DNA of 64,000 nt. It comes from Ruminococcus flavefaciens (GTDB lineage: Bacteria > Bacillota > Clostridia > Oscillospirales > Ruminococcaceae). The translations under genes and the position numbers were made by a program. The stretch is taken from the NCBI GenBank assembly GCA_902760805.1, contig CACWHY010000002.1:144626-208625 (forward strand). Direction: 5' to 3'. Shown here one piece after another: positions 8,572 through 16,245 of the stretch (positions are counted from its first letter, which is position 1; each line of letters starts with the position of its first letter). A model generated the notes under the pieces. That model searched no databases and was not told the DNA's origin. It was given only the letters and a program-made list of their open reading frames with translations.

Positions 8572-9162
8572 ATGAAAAACAAGATCGTTTACACAGCAGA
8601 CAAAAGAAGAGGCTCTATCTTCCTGCTTTCACTTCTTGTGATCGTCGGGATCGCAGCCGGGACAGCCTTTGCAGCAAGCGGAAGCAGACTGTCGCCTTGG
8701 TGGGTACATCAGTATTTTTCCCCGGTATTCAGCGGAAACACGGCAGCTGAGGTCTTTCGGAACACCTTCCTGTCATCAGCTGTATTCATCACAGCTGCCT
8801 TTTTGGGAGGCCTTTCCGCAGCCGGTGCTCCTATTGGTGCCGGACTAGCCTTCTACAGGGGCTTCGGGATCGGCGCATCAGCTGCCGGTATGTATCTTTC
8901 CCTTGGAGGAGCAGCTCTTCCCGGGGTCTTGGTGCTGCTTTTGCCGAAAGCCGTGGCAGTTTCCGCAGTTTCTTTACTTGCAGTTAGAGAGCTCTTCCGC
9001 AGTTCAGGGATACTGCTGAGATTTTTCGTTCTGGGAGAAACTGACCTTCGGAAAGGCTCTGCAAAGCTGTATTTGCTCAAATACGGAGTTCTTTTGCTGC
9101 TATCACTGCTTATCTCCGGAGCAGACGCCGCCATGAACTATTTCTTCGCCGGTCTGCTCTGA
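8572..9162 (+). CDS. SpoIIM-like membrane protein (stage II sporulation protein M family, putative)
   Basis: 196-aa protein with about five hydrophobic segments, starting after a basic N-terminus (KNKIVYTADKRRG). The layout resembles the SpoIIM/DUF95 family: a first TM, a loop, then glycine/alanine-rich segments (GGLSAAGAPIGAGLAFYRGFGIGASAAG). In spore formers SpoIIM belongs to the engulfment machinery, but many non-sporulating Clostridia carry remote homologues. No other sporulation gene is seen here. It lies 22 bp before the DUF624-like gene, so the two are probably co-expressed. Confidence 0.5.
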   Translation: MKNKIVYTADKRRGSIFLLSLLVIVGIAAGTAFAASGSRLSPWWVHQYFSPVFSGNTAAEVFRNTFLSSAVFITAAFLGGLSAAGAPIGAGLAFYRGFGIGASAAGMYLSLGGAALPGVLVLLLPKAVAVSAVSLLAVRELFRSSGILLRFFVLGETDLRKGSAKLYLLKYGVLLLLSLLISGADAAMNYFFAGLL

Positions 9163-9184
9163 ACAAAACTGGAGGATGTAAAAA

Positions 9185-10108
9185 TTGGGAATATTCTTTA
9201 AGGACTACGAAAGCTCCGGACCAGGCATTGCGAAAAACGGGCCTAAAAAGAAGGGCGCCGCACTGTTTTTTGACATTTTTTTCCGTAAATTCTGGGTGCT
9301 CTTCGGAGTCAATATGCTCTACTTCGTGTTTTTCCTTCCACTGGTGCTTGGCTTCTTAGCGCTGAGCTTCATGAAGGATTACAACGCTCTTCTGGCAGTT
9401 CTGTCGGTTTGCGTTGTCGTTTTTGCAGTTTTTATAGGTCCGGCCACAGCTGGCCTGACTAAAGTGCTCAGATGCTTCATACTTGAAAAGCACACCTTCA
9501 TTATAAAAGACTTTTTCAAGGCCTTCAAGGCTAATTTCAAAAAGGCAATGGCTGTTGGAGTGCTGGACGTTCTGATATTCATGAGCGTTTTTGCAGCCTA
9601 TAATGTCTACCCGGGACTGGCTATCCAGGCCGGAACTAAACTGCTTTATGTTCCTATGATCCTGACCTTCAGCCTGGGACTTGTGGTAGTCATGATGAAT
9701 TACTACATCTATCTCATGATGGTGGCCACGGATCTTTCCCTGAAAGATCTGATCAAAAACAGCTTTGCACTGACCTTTGTTGGAATGAAAAAAAACCTTC
9801 TCTCCTTCGTGATCAATGCTGTTGTACTGGTGCTCATGGTACTGCTTTTCCTGTATGTTCCGCCGCTGTGTATGCTGTTAATGCCATTCCTTCCGGCAGC
9901 TCAGGTATGGTTTACTGTTTGCTTCCTGTGCTATCCGGTCATCCAGACCTACGTCATCAACCCCTACTATACTTCTATCGGTCAGGTCAACCCAGAGCTG
10001 ACCGGAGGCTTCGATGACATCGAGGAGGAGGCTGTTTTCGAGGACATGGGCGGCAAGGAAAAACCGATCGAAAAGCGCAAAAAAGGAAAAGGAAGACATA
10101 TCTCTTAA
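9185..10108 (+). CDS. DUF624/YesL-like membrane protein
   Basis: 307-aa protein with about six hydrophobic segments between residues 35 and 260, and a basic tail (KPIEKRKKGKGRHIS). The pattern of an early hydrophobic pair with FVGPATAGLTKVLRCF-like text resembles DUF624 (YesL) proteins. Function is unknown; family members often sit near carbohydrate transporters, but not here. The start is TTG at 9185, chosen because GGAGG lies 8 nt upstream and no ATG fits. It ends at a terminator shared with the convergent CobW-like gene. Confidence 0.6.
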   Translation: MGIFFKDYESSGPGIAKNGPKKKGAALFFDIFFRKFWVLFGVNMLYFVFFLPLVLGFLALSFMKDYNALLAVLSVCVVVFAVFIGPATAGLTKVLRCFILEKHTFIIKDFFKAFKANFKKAMAVGVLDVLIFMSVFAAYNVYPGLAIQAGTKLLYVPMILTFSLGLVVVMMNYYIYLMMVATDLSLKDLIKNSFALTFVGMKKNLLSFVINAVVLVLMVLLFLYVPPLCMLLMPFLPAAQVWFTVCFLCYPVIQTYVINPYYTSIGQVNPELTGGFDDIEEEAVFEDMGGKEKPIEKRKKGKGRHIS

Positions 10109-10110
10109 AG

Positions 10111-10145
10111 AAAAGGCCTGCTGTTCACCACAGCAGGCCTTTTCT
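10111..10145. terminator. Bidirectional terminator
   Basis: AAGGCCTGCTG / CAGCAGGCCTT stem flanked by A-run and T-run, serving the convergent genes on both sides. Confidence 0.85.
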
Positions 10146-11111
10146 TTAATAAAACGTTGCGACCTCACGCTCCGGCATTACGGAGTCGGTCATGTTTTTG
10201 ATAGTGAGCACAGGTCCGGCGCCCTTGTAGAGCTTGTGGCGCTGTACCTTGATTTCGGCAGTAAGCATGATCCAGTGCTTCTGGCGAGGGATAAAGTCTT
10301 CCTTCTCGTATTGAGCCACAAGCCAGCAATACTGGATATCCTCCACACAGCAAGTCATTATATGGCGGCCAACTGCAAATGTGTAGGGCGGGAATTTCCC
10401 GTTTTTGGCAGCAAGAGCTTTAAAGGTAACGGTTTTTCCGTCGTATTTTTCCGGCTCCTCCATGATGTCACGGTAGAAAAGAGCGAAGTCCTCGTCCTTG
10501 ATCACGATGTTGTCAGCCTCGATGTCGAATGGCAGCGGATCCTCGATCTCGTCAAAAACCACCTTGCCATCGGCGTACTCGTAGCAAATATCTGAGCGGC
10601 GGGACACTCCCCTGACGATCTTGTGGAACTCATTCGGATCCATAGACTTATCGAAGCGGTTGAACACCGTCAGCTCGCAGAGATTGAGCTTATCGACTAC
10701 TAGGCTGCGCATATTAGCGTTGTAGTTCATGAATGTAGTGGCATCGGCAAAGAACATCACCTGTGCAATGACCCAATTCTCAGGCATATTGCCTAGCAGG
10801 TCAGATATGTTCCACATACCGTTGTACTCGACGATAACACGTTCAGCCTTGGTATCGTATGCCAGCTTTGCAAGAGCTGCGATATCCAGCTCCTCCTTGT
10901 CCTCGATGACATGGAAAACGTTGCGGCTCTTCTTGGGGAACTTAGACTCGTCATACTCCTCTATTCCCTCTTCGCAAACCAAAATAAGTGTCTGCTCGCC
11001 GTTGGAAAAGCGCTTATCTTCGAGAGTCTCCTGAATGAACTTGGTCTTTCCGGACTCAAGAAATCCAAGGAACAGATAAACAGGGATCTGCTCCTGATTG
11101 TTCTTAGGCAT
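10146..11111 (-). CDS. CobW-like P-loop GTPase fused to a TIGR03943/DUF1980-type C-terminal domain
   Basis: 321 aa. The N-terminal half has a G3E-type P-loop GFLESGKT (about residues 16-23) but lacks the CxCC metal-binding motif of true metal chaperones. The C-terminal part (about 210-321; PEKYDGKTVTFKALAAKNG and FAVGRHIMTCCVEDIQ) resembles the TIGR03943/DUF1980 proteins usually found next to a permease. It follows the His-rich CobW protein with an 11-bp gap, so both form one operon. Family context points to metal (zinc) homeostasis; the exact role is unknown. Confidence 0.75.
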   Translation of the reverse strand: MPKNNQEQIPVYLFLGFLESGKTKFIQETLEDKRFSNGEQTLILVCEEGIEEYDESKFPKKSRNVFHVIEDKEELDIAALAKLAYDTKAERVIVEYNGMWNISDLLGNMPENWVIAQVMFFADATTFMNYNANMRSLVVDKLNLCELTVFNRFDKSMDPNEFHKIVRGVSRRSDICYEYADGKVVFDEIEDPLPFDIEADNIVIKDEDFALFYRDIMEEPEKYDGKTVTFKALAAKNGKFPPYTFAVGRHIMTCCVEDIQYCWLVAQYEKEDFIPRQKHWIMLTAEIKVQRHKLYKGAGPVLTIKNMTDSVMPEREVATFY

Positions 11112-11122
11112 ATTTATCCTCC

Positions 11123-12214
11123 TTATTCAACGCAAAACAGCTTTGCGATAGCATCCTCCTTGAGCTTTGAGCCGATCACGCAAAGGCGGCCTGTTGTTTC
11201 GGCTGAGCCTGTACGAACATCGGGCACTCCGGGAACATAATCGAAGTGGATCCACTGACCGTCCTCGCCTGCTACGATGCCCTTTGCACGGAGCACCAGA
11301 CCGTAGGTCTCTTCATCAGAAAGAGCCTCCAGAGCAGCCTTTATTGCCTCAGCAGAGTAAGGACGAGGAGTCTCTGTTCCCCAGCTTGTGAACACCTCGT
11401 CAGCATGATGGTGGTGATGATCATGATCGTGACAGCCGCAGGTGCAGTCCGGACCGTGATCATGGTGGTGGTCATGCTCTTCATCATGGTCGTGGTGATG
11501 ATGTTCATGCTCATCATCGTGGTCATGGTGGTGATGTTCATGCTCATCATCGTGGTCATGGTGATGGTGATGATGCTCGCTCTCCTCTGCAAGAAGAGCC
11601 TTCAGCTCGTCGTCAAGTGTGTTCTTCTGAGTCATTGCGTCAGTAAGCTGTTTTCCGGTGAGCTCGTCCCACTCGGTAGTTACGATAGGCGCAGCAGGGT
11701 TGAATTCTCTCAGACGCTGTACAGTGTCGTTTATCTTCTCCTGAGTCAGACCAGCAGTATGGCTGAGGATGATACAGCTTGCGTATGTGATCTGGTTGTT
11801 GAAGAACTCACCAAAATTTTTCTGATACATCTTGCACTTCTTTGCGTCAACTACAGTTGTAAAGCCGTCAAGCTCCACATCGTGAGCGCCTATGTTCTGA
11901 ACAGCACTGATAACATCGCTGAGCTTGCCAACTCCGGAGGGCTCGATGAGGATACGGTCGGGATGATATTCCTCGAGCACCTTCTCCAGAGCCTTGCCGA
12001 AATCTCCCACAAGACTACAGCAGATACAGCCGGAATTCATCTCAGTTATCTCGATACCGGCATCCTTCAGGAAGCCTCCGTCTATACCAATGTCACCGAA
12101 CTCATTCTCGATGAGCACCAGCTTTTCGCCCTTGTAGCCCTCGTTTATGAGCTTCTTGATAAGGGTAGTCTTACCGGCTCCAAGAAAGCCGGAGAAAATA
12201 GTTATCTTTGTCAT
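11123..12214 (-). CDS. CobW/COG0523 family metallochaperone GTPase with His-rich linker
   Basis: 363-aa G3E GTPase. Walker A GFLGAGKTT (about residues 9-17), ENEFGDIGIDGG switch, and the metal-binding GCICC motif (about 62-66). A histidine/aspartate-rich segment (about 211-275) with DHDDEHEHHHH-type repeats and a CTCGC patch lies between the GTPase domain and the C-terminal CobW domain. Family knowledge: COG0523 proteins deliver zinc or cobalt, often under metal starvation. A dyad overlaps the start region of its promoter. The repeated DNA suggests slippage-prone expansion of the His tract. Confidence 0.9.
   Translation of the reverse strand: MTKITIFSGFLGAGKTTLIKKLINEGYKGEKLVLIENEFGDIGIDGGFLKDAGIEITEMNSGCICCSLVGDFGKALEKVLEEYHPDRILIEPSGVGKLSDVISAVQNIGAHDVELDGFTTVVDAKKCKMYQKNFGEFFNNQITYASCIILSHTAGLTQEKINDTVQRLREFNPAAPIVTTEWDELTGKQLTDAMTQKNTLDDELKALLAEESEHHHHHHDHDDEHEHHHHDHDDEHEHHHHDHDEEHDHHHDHGPDCTCGCHDHDHHHHHADEVFTSWGTETPRPYSAEAIKAALEALSDEETYGLVLRAKGIVAGEDGQWIHFDYVPGVPDVRTGSAETTGRLCVIGSKLKEDAIAKLFCVE
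11503..11568 (-). repeat. 33-bp tandem repeat encoding the His-rich linker
   Basis: Two near-identical 33-bp units begin at 11503 and 11536, with degenerate partial units on both sides. Each encodes an 11-residue D/H/E-rich repeat. The period is in frame, so copy-number change would lengthen or shorten the metal-binding loop without a frameshift. Confidence 0.8.
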
Positions 12215-12248
12215 ATATCTGCACTTCTTTCTTTAGGATATCGCCGTA

Positions 12249-12296
12249 TTAACGGCCGCTAACTTTTATTATACCACATCGCCTCAGAAATTTCAA
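12249..12296 (-). promoter_or_regulatory. Promoter of the CobW operon with an overlapping palindrome
   Basis: On the minus strand: TTGAAA (12291-12296), 17 bp, TATAAT (12268-12273). A 14-bp near-palindrome TTAACGGCCGCTAA (12249-12262, one mismatched pair) sits at the expected start site and could be a metal-regulator operator. It does not match the known Zur or Fur consensus, so the regulator is open. The rest of the ~300-bp gap up to 12522 holds only the terminator and promoter listed next. Confidence 0.55.
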
Positions 12297-12399
12297 GCCT
12301 CCATGCGAAAATCCGAAGCTTTGGAAGTTTTCAGCGGTATCCGCATCACTTTGACCTTCATTGGGGCAGTTTCGTGAGGCTGTAAAACAGATATGCAGG

Positions 12400-12436
12400 T
12401 AAAAAAACGGCTCTGAATTCTCCGTTCAGAGCCGTT
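12400..12436 (-). terminator. Orphan minus-strand terminator
   Basis: 12-bp stem AACGGCTCTGAA/TTCAGAGCCGTT followed, on the minus strand, by seven T. No minus-strand gene lies to its right before the plus-strand kinase operon, so what it terminates is unclear. Confidence 0.75.
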
Positions 12437-12454
12437 ATCTGTAGACCTCGGACA

Positions 12455-12483
12455 TTGCATTTTTTCCAAAACTGTGCTATAAT
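12455..12483 (+). promoter_or_regulatory. Promoter of the two-component operon
   Basis: TTGCAT (12455-12460), 17 bp, TATAAT (12478-12483), about 33 bp before the ribosome site of the first gene. Confidence 0.75.
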
Positions 12484-12522
12484 CATTCTGATAGTTCAAC
12501 AAAACATAGAAAGGCTGATATT

Positions 12523-14097
12523 ATGAAGGAAGCCAAAAAGACCTTTAGTTATATTATTGCAGCTTTCCTGCTGCTGTGCCTTGTTTCTCTTTATCGTCAG
12601 ATCAGTATCCATTACTTTCCGGAGGATCCGTTTCGGCCATTTTTGACCTACGGCACTTACGTTTTCCTTATCGCATCATGGACCCGATCCTTGCACGGCC
12701 GCATAACTCAAAAAACTATGCTGACCTGTCTCTCGGTGGAGACATTCGTGCTGTTCCTATGGCTGACCGTTAGACTGTTTCAGGACACGCTGCTGTACAA
12801 AAACACCCACATCATGCGTGTCAGCGGATACCTCATCGTTTTCCCCCTTGTATTCGTTACGCTTATGGGACTTTACGCTTCATTCGGTCTTGATAGAGGT
12901 GACGGATACAGGATCCCCAAAAGTTCCTTCCTGCTGCTGATACCTGACGCTCTGCTGATAATACTTATGCTGACCAATGAGCAGACCCACTTCGTTTTCA
13001 AAGTCTATGATAACGAGGAGGAAAACCTAGAATTTCACAGCAATTTCGGCATAATCCTGATCCTTCTTTGGGGAAGCGCTATGATCATCGCAAGGCTTTT
13101 CATCATACTGCGCAAGGCAAGGGATATCAAAGCCGGCCCTCTAAAAAAGCTGCTGCCTCTGATATTCGGAGTTGCGATGCCGATCGTAGTTATCCCCTAT
13201 TTCATAAACGATTTCGTTGCCAAGCGTGAGCTGATCGAGCTGACCGCAAAGCTCTATTTCCTGGAAGCCATGTCCTGGGAAAGCTGCATCATCCTGGGAA
13301 TGGTACCGGTCAATACTCAGTATGGTCAGGTCTTCCGGAAGTCCACTGTAGGTATGCAGATACTTGACAAGTCTGGTGAGGCCGTTTTGAGCTCTGAGTA
13401 CGCACGTCCGATCTCTGATGAGGAGCTGTATGTCCTCTTCCGAGATAAATGCTTCTGCGATGACAGCGGCCAGGAGATCAGGATCCACTCGATCAAAAGC
13501 GGATATCTGGTCTACCAGAAGGATATCTCCGGGATCCTCAGCATTATCGAGGAGCTCCACGAAAAGGAGGAGCTCCTCACTCATGAGAGGACAATGCTCA
13601 GCCGTGAGATCGCTGCACGTTCAGAAAAAGCCAAGGTCGAACTGCGAAATAACATCTACGACGGCCTTTCCAGTGATATAATGGTGTATCTTCAGCAAAT
13701 GGATGAGCTGCTAGACAAGCTAACGCCGGATAATTCCATCAAGACCTTCACGCAGCTCTGCTTGATGGGCACATACATCAAGCGCCGCAGCAACCTAAAG
13801 CTGATCTATGAGCAAAGCGGCAGCCTTGATATGGAGGATCTGAGGTTTTCTTTGGAGGAATTCTGCTCATGCTTCCGTCAGGTGGGGATAAGATCCTCTC
13901 TGCGCTGGGTACCGATATTGCAGCTTTCACCACAGGAGATCCTAAGTGTTACAGATATGATCGAGGAGGTAATGGAGGAAAATTCATTCGACTTGGAATC
14001 TGTTTCACTATGCGCAGATCAAAGCTTTACCGTTATCGCAAAAGCTCCAGGAGCTGAGCCGAAGAATTATTCATTTAACAGGGAGGCTGAGATATGA
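12523..14097 (+). CDS. 7TM sensor protein with degenerate histidine-kinase tail
   Basis: 524 aa. About seven N-terminal hydrophobic segments (residues ~5-265) resemble the histidine-kinase 7TM sensor module. They are followed by a PAS-like stretch and a helical segment (HEKEELLTHERTMLSREIAARSE). Where a kinase would have its DHp histidine, the text reads AKVELRNNIYDGLSSDIM without a suitable His. The final region lacks a clear N-box and G-box. I therefore read it as a membrane sensor carrying a pseudokinase. It overlaps the next gene by 4 bp (ATGA), which supplies the active kinase. Confidence 0.65.
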   Translation: MKEAKKTFSYIIAAFLLLCLVSLYRQISIHYFPEDPFRPFLTYGTYVFLIASWTRSLHGRITQKTMLTCLSVETFVLFLWLTVRLFQDTLLYKNTHIMRVSGYLIVFPLVFVTLMGLYASFGLDRGDGYRIPKSSFLLLIPDALLIILMLTNEQTHFVFKVYDNEEENLEFHSNFGIILILLWGSAMIIARLFIILRKARDIKAGPLKKLLPLIFGVAMPIVVIPYFINDFVAKRELIELTAKLYFLEAMSWESCIILGMVPVNTQYGQVFRKSTVGMQILDKSGEAVLSSEYARPISDEELYVLFRDKCFCDDSGQEIRIHSIKSGYLVYQKDISGILSIIEELHEKEELLTHERTMLSREIAARSEKAKVELRNNIYDGLSSDIMVYLQQMDELLDKLTPDNSIKTFTQLCLMGTYIKRRSNLKLIYEQSGSLDMEDLRFSLEEFCSCFRQVGIRSSLRWVPILQLSPQEILSVTDMIEEVMEENSFDLESVSLCADQSFTVIAKAPGAEPKNYSFNREAEI

Positions 14098-15104
14098 GAC
14101 TGTTCAATAAAGACCGTATCCGGCTTAGCAGAGCCGTTCGTGAGGCGATAGATTCATATCCTGAGGGACTGTGCTTTTCCTCTGAAGATGGCAAGCCGAT
14201 CCTTGTGAACACTCAGATGAACAGACTGATCAGCCTTCTCACCGGCCATACGATCATAGAAACTGTTCACCTTTGGAACGAGCTTTCTGCCATCAGTGAG
14301 ACCTCCTCAGGCTGTAAACGTATTACCATGACCGAAAACGAGGCCTTCGATATCAATAAGCTGATCTTCCGATATCCTGACGGCAGGATCTGGCGATTTG
14401 AAAAAAGCGTCCTGCAAAGCGATGGGCAGATAACCATTCAGCTGAAAGCAGATGATATAACAGAGCTTACATCTGTCAGCCGGGAGCTTCTAAAGAACAA
14501 TCAGAAGCTGGCAGCTATGAACAAGAGGCAGAAGGCTCTTCTAAAAGACATCGTTGAGATAAACCGGGACAAGGAGTTCCTTGCGGCCAAAATGAGGATC
14601 CATGATGAGTTCGGAAGATGCCTTGTGGCAACAAAAAAAGCCCTCAGCGATCATTCAATAGCAGAGAGCATGGATATGCTGGTAAGCGGCTGGAGGTCAG
14701 CTATACAAGGAATGAGCGTGATCCCCCTCCAGCAAAAGGAGACTTCTCCCGAGGAGGAGCTGAGAAAAGTGGCAAGCATGATCGGATGCCGGATAAATAT
14801 GATCGGCGAACAGCCAAAGAAAAACCCCGCTCTCAACCTGCTGTATGCCGCCATTCGTGAGGGACTGACAAATGCTGTGCGTCACGCCGGAGCTGATGAG
14901 CTTACTGTAGAGCTCACTCACGGAAACGGTTTTTGCCATGCTGAGATCTCCAGCAACGGCAGCACCGAAGCGACTCAGATAACTGAGGGCGTTGGCCTGG
15001 GAAGTCTCCGGAAGAGCCTTGAACAGGAAGGTGCTGTCATGGAGATCAAATGCGAGAACGGTGTGCGAATGATCATTGATCTGCCGGAAGAATTAAGTAA
15101 TTAA
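14094..15104 (+). CDS. Soluble sensor histidine kinase (NarX/LiaS-type ATPase)
   Basis: 336 aa with no membrane segment. A PAS-like N-terminus (about 1-125) precedes a coiled linker, then the phosphoacceptor region AAKMRIHDEFGRCLV (His near 170), N-box IREGLTNAVRHAGADEL (about 260-276) and G-box GVGLGSLRKSL (about 300-310). This is the HisKA_3/HATPase pattern that pairs with LuxR-type regulators. It is translationally coupled to the 7TM protein, so the two presumably form one signalling complex, with this protein as the catalytic subunit. Confidence 0.85.
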   Translation: MRLFNKDRIRLSRAVREAIDSYPEGLCFSSEDGKPILVNTQMNRLISLLTGHTIIETVHLWNELSAISETSSGCKRITMTENEAFDINKLIFRYPDGRIWRFEKSVLQSDGQITIQLKADDITELTSVSRELLKNNQKLAAMNKRQKALLKDIVEINRDKEFLAAKMRIHDEFGRCLVATKKALSDHSIAESMDMLVSGWRSAIQGMSVIPLQQKETSPEEELRKVASMIGCRINMIGEQPKKNPALNLLYAAIREGLTNAVRHAGADELTVELTHGNGFCHAEISSNGSTEATQITEGVGLGSLRKSLEQEGAVMEIKCENGVRMIIDLPEELSN

Positions 15105-15133
15105 ATAAAATATATTCGATCCACACAAACAAG

Positions 15134-15164
15134 TAGTGTAAAATCGTTTCTAGTGTGGTATAAT
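15134..15164 (+). promoter_or_regulatory. Promoter of the response regulator with direct repeats
   Basis: -10 TATAAT at 15159-15164, preceded by a poor -35. Two direct TAGTGT repeats (15134-15139 and 15151-15156) are 17 bp apart; the first covers the -35 position. This would fit an activator-dependent, possibly autoregulated promoter. Confidence 0.45.
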
Positions 15165-15202
15165 TATATATGGAGTATTATCTTATTTTTTGGAGGGGTC
15201 GT

Positions 15203-15826
15203 ATGTATAATGTGCTAATCGTGGAGGACTCAAAGCTCTCACGAACTGCCATCGAACACCAGCTTTTGGCCGAAAGATGCTTCAACATCGTTACATCTAT
15301 CGAAAGTGCTGCCAACGCAGATATCCTCTGTATGGGCGGAAATATCGACCTTGTTCTCATGGACATCTGCACTGCTAACGATGAATCCGGTCTAAAGGCT
15401 GCCGGGCGAATAAAGAGCCATTATCCCGAAATAAAGCTGGTCATGATGACCTCGATGCCGGAGCACTCTTTCATTCAAAAGGCTCGTGAGAGCAGCTGCG
15501 ATAGCTTCTGGTATAAGGAGCACAGCTCTATGGATATTGCGGAGGTCTGCCGAAGGACTATGCTGGGCGAAAGTATTTGGCCGCCTGATTCTCCTCAGCT
15601 TTCGATCGGTGCCGCCAAAAGCTCTGACTTCACCGACAGAGAGCTTGAAGTGATCAGGGAGCTTGTGGGCGGACATACATACAGCGAGATCGCACAGACA
15701 CTGAAGGTCAGCGAAAACACGGTGAAATTCCACATAAAGAGCATCATGCAAAAGACCGGCTTCAAGAATACGCTCCAGCTGGTCGCAGATGTGGTGGAGA
15801 AAAAGTTCATCATGCCTAAATACTGA
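15203..15826 (+). CDS. LuxR/NarL-family response regulator
   Basis: 207 aa. An N-terminal receiver domain (MYNVLIVEDS with acidic pocket; phospho-acceptor Asp in IDLVLMDICTA, about residue 55) and a C-terminal LuxR helix-turn-helix (FTDRELEVIRELVGGHTYSEIAQTLKVSENTVKFHI). The start at 15203 is chosen because GGAGGGG lies 4-5 nt upstream; an in-frame ATG at 15170 has no ribosome site. It lies about 100 bp after its cognate kinase, with a separate promoter. It ends at a bidirectional terminator. Confidence 0.92.
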   Translation: MYNVLIVEDSKLSRTAIEHQLLAERCFNIVTSIESAANADILCMGGNIDLVLMDICTANDESGLKAAGRIKSHYPEIKLVMMTSMPEHSFIQKARESSCDSFWYKEHSSMDIAEVCRRTMLGESIWPPDSPQLSIGAAKSSDFTDRELEVIRELVGGHTYSEIAQTLKVSENTVKFHIKSIMQKTGFKNTLQLVADVVEKKFIMPKY

Positions 15827-15855
15827 AAAAAGCCGCCATTTAAGGCGGCTTTCTT
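15827..15855. terminator. Bidirectional terminator
   Basis: AAAGCCGCC (15829-15837) / GGCGGCTTT (15844-15852) with A-run and T-run on either side, between convergent genes. Confidence 0.85.
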
Positions 15856-16142
15856 TATGCGGTCTCGGGGGGCTGAGCTGCGATACAAATAAGATTTCCT
15901 ATGATACAGCCGATAGCCGCTGTTCCTACGACGAGGAGCAGGAGCTCGCTGAGGTAATTCGTCCCTATATTCATGAAAAGCTCGCAGAGACCGTATACAG
16001 CTGCGGAGGCCGCAAGTGCGATAACTGCTATCTTTCGCCTTTTAGTGGCAGCTCCGATCATGATAGCAATCACGAAGCCTATCATAAGGAAGAACACTGA
16101 GTCAGAGTTGAAAAGCTCCTCAAGTATTGGCAGGTATCTCAT
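15855..16142 (-). CDS. Small membrane protein, unknown function
   Basis: 95 aa with three hydrophobic segments (FFLMIGFVIAIMIGAA, KIAVIALAASAAVYGLCEL, LLLLVVGTAAIGCIIGNLIC). The start at 16142 is preferred over an in-frame ATG 54 bp upstream because AAAGGAG lies 9 nt before it. I do not recognise a family. It has its own promoter and sits convergent to the response regulator. Confidence 0.6.
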   Translation of the reverse strand: MRYLPILEELFNSDSVFFLMIGFVIAIMIGAATKRRKIAVIALAASAAVYGLCELFMNIGTNYLSELLLLVVGTAAIGCIIGNLICIAAQPPETA

Positions 16143-16166
16143 AGTCTCACTCTCCTTTCTGAGATA

Positions 16167-16196
16167 AGTATACCACGATAGGCAGTTACAATTCAA
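16167..16196 (-). promoter_or_regulatory. Promoter of the small membrane protein
   Basis: TTGAAT (16191-16196), 18 bp, TATACT (16167-16172) on the minus strand. Confidence 0.55.
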
Positions 16197-16218
16197 GATT
16201 ATATAGGTTACAAATCAG

Positions 16219-16243
16219 AAAAGGTCTCCGAAGAGACCTTTTT
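16219..16243 (-). terminator. Terminator of the fumarate reductase operon
   Basis: AAGGTCTC-CGAA-GAGACCTT hairpin just after the stop of the AspT-like gene. The T tract on the minus side is short. Confidence 0.65.
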
Positions 16244-16245
16244 CA

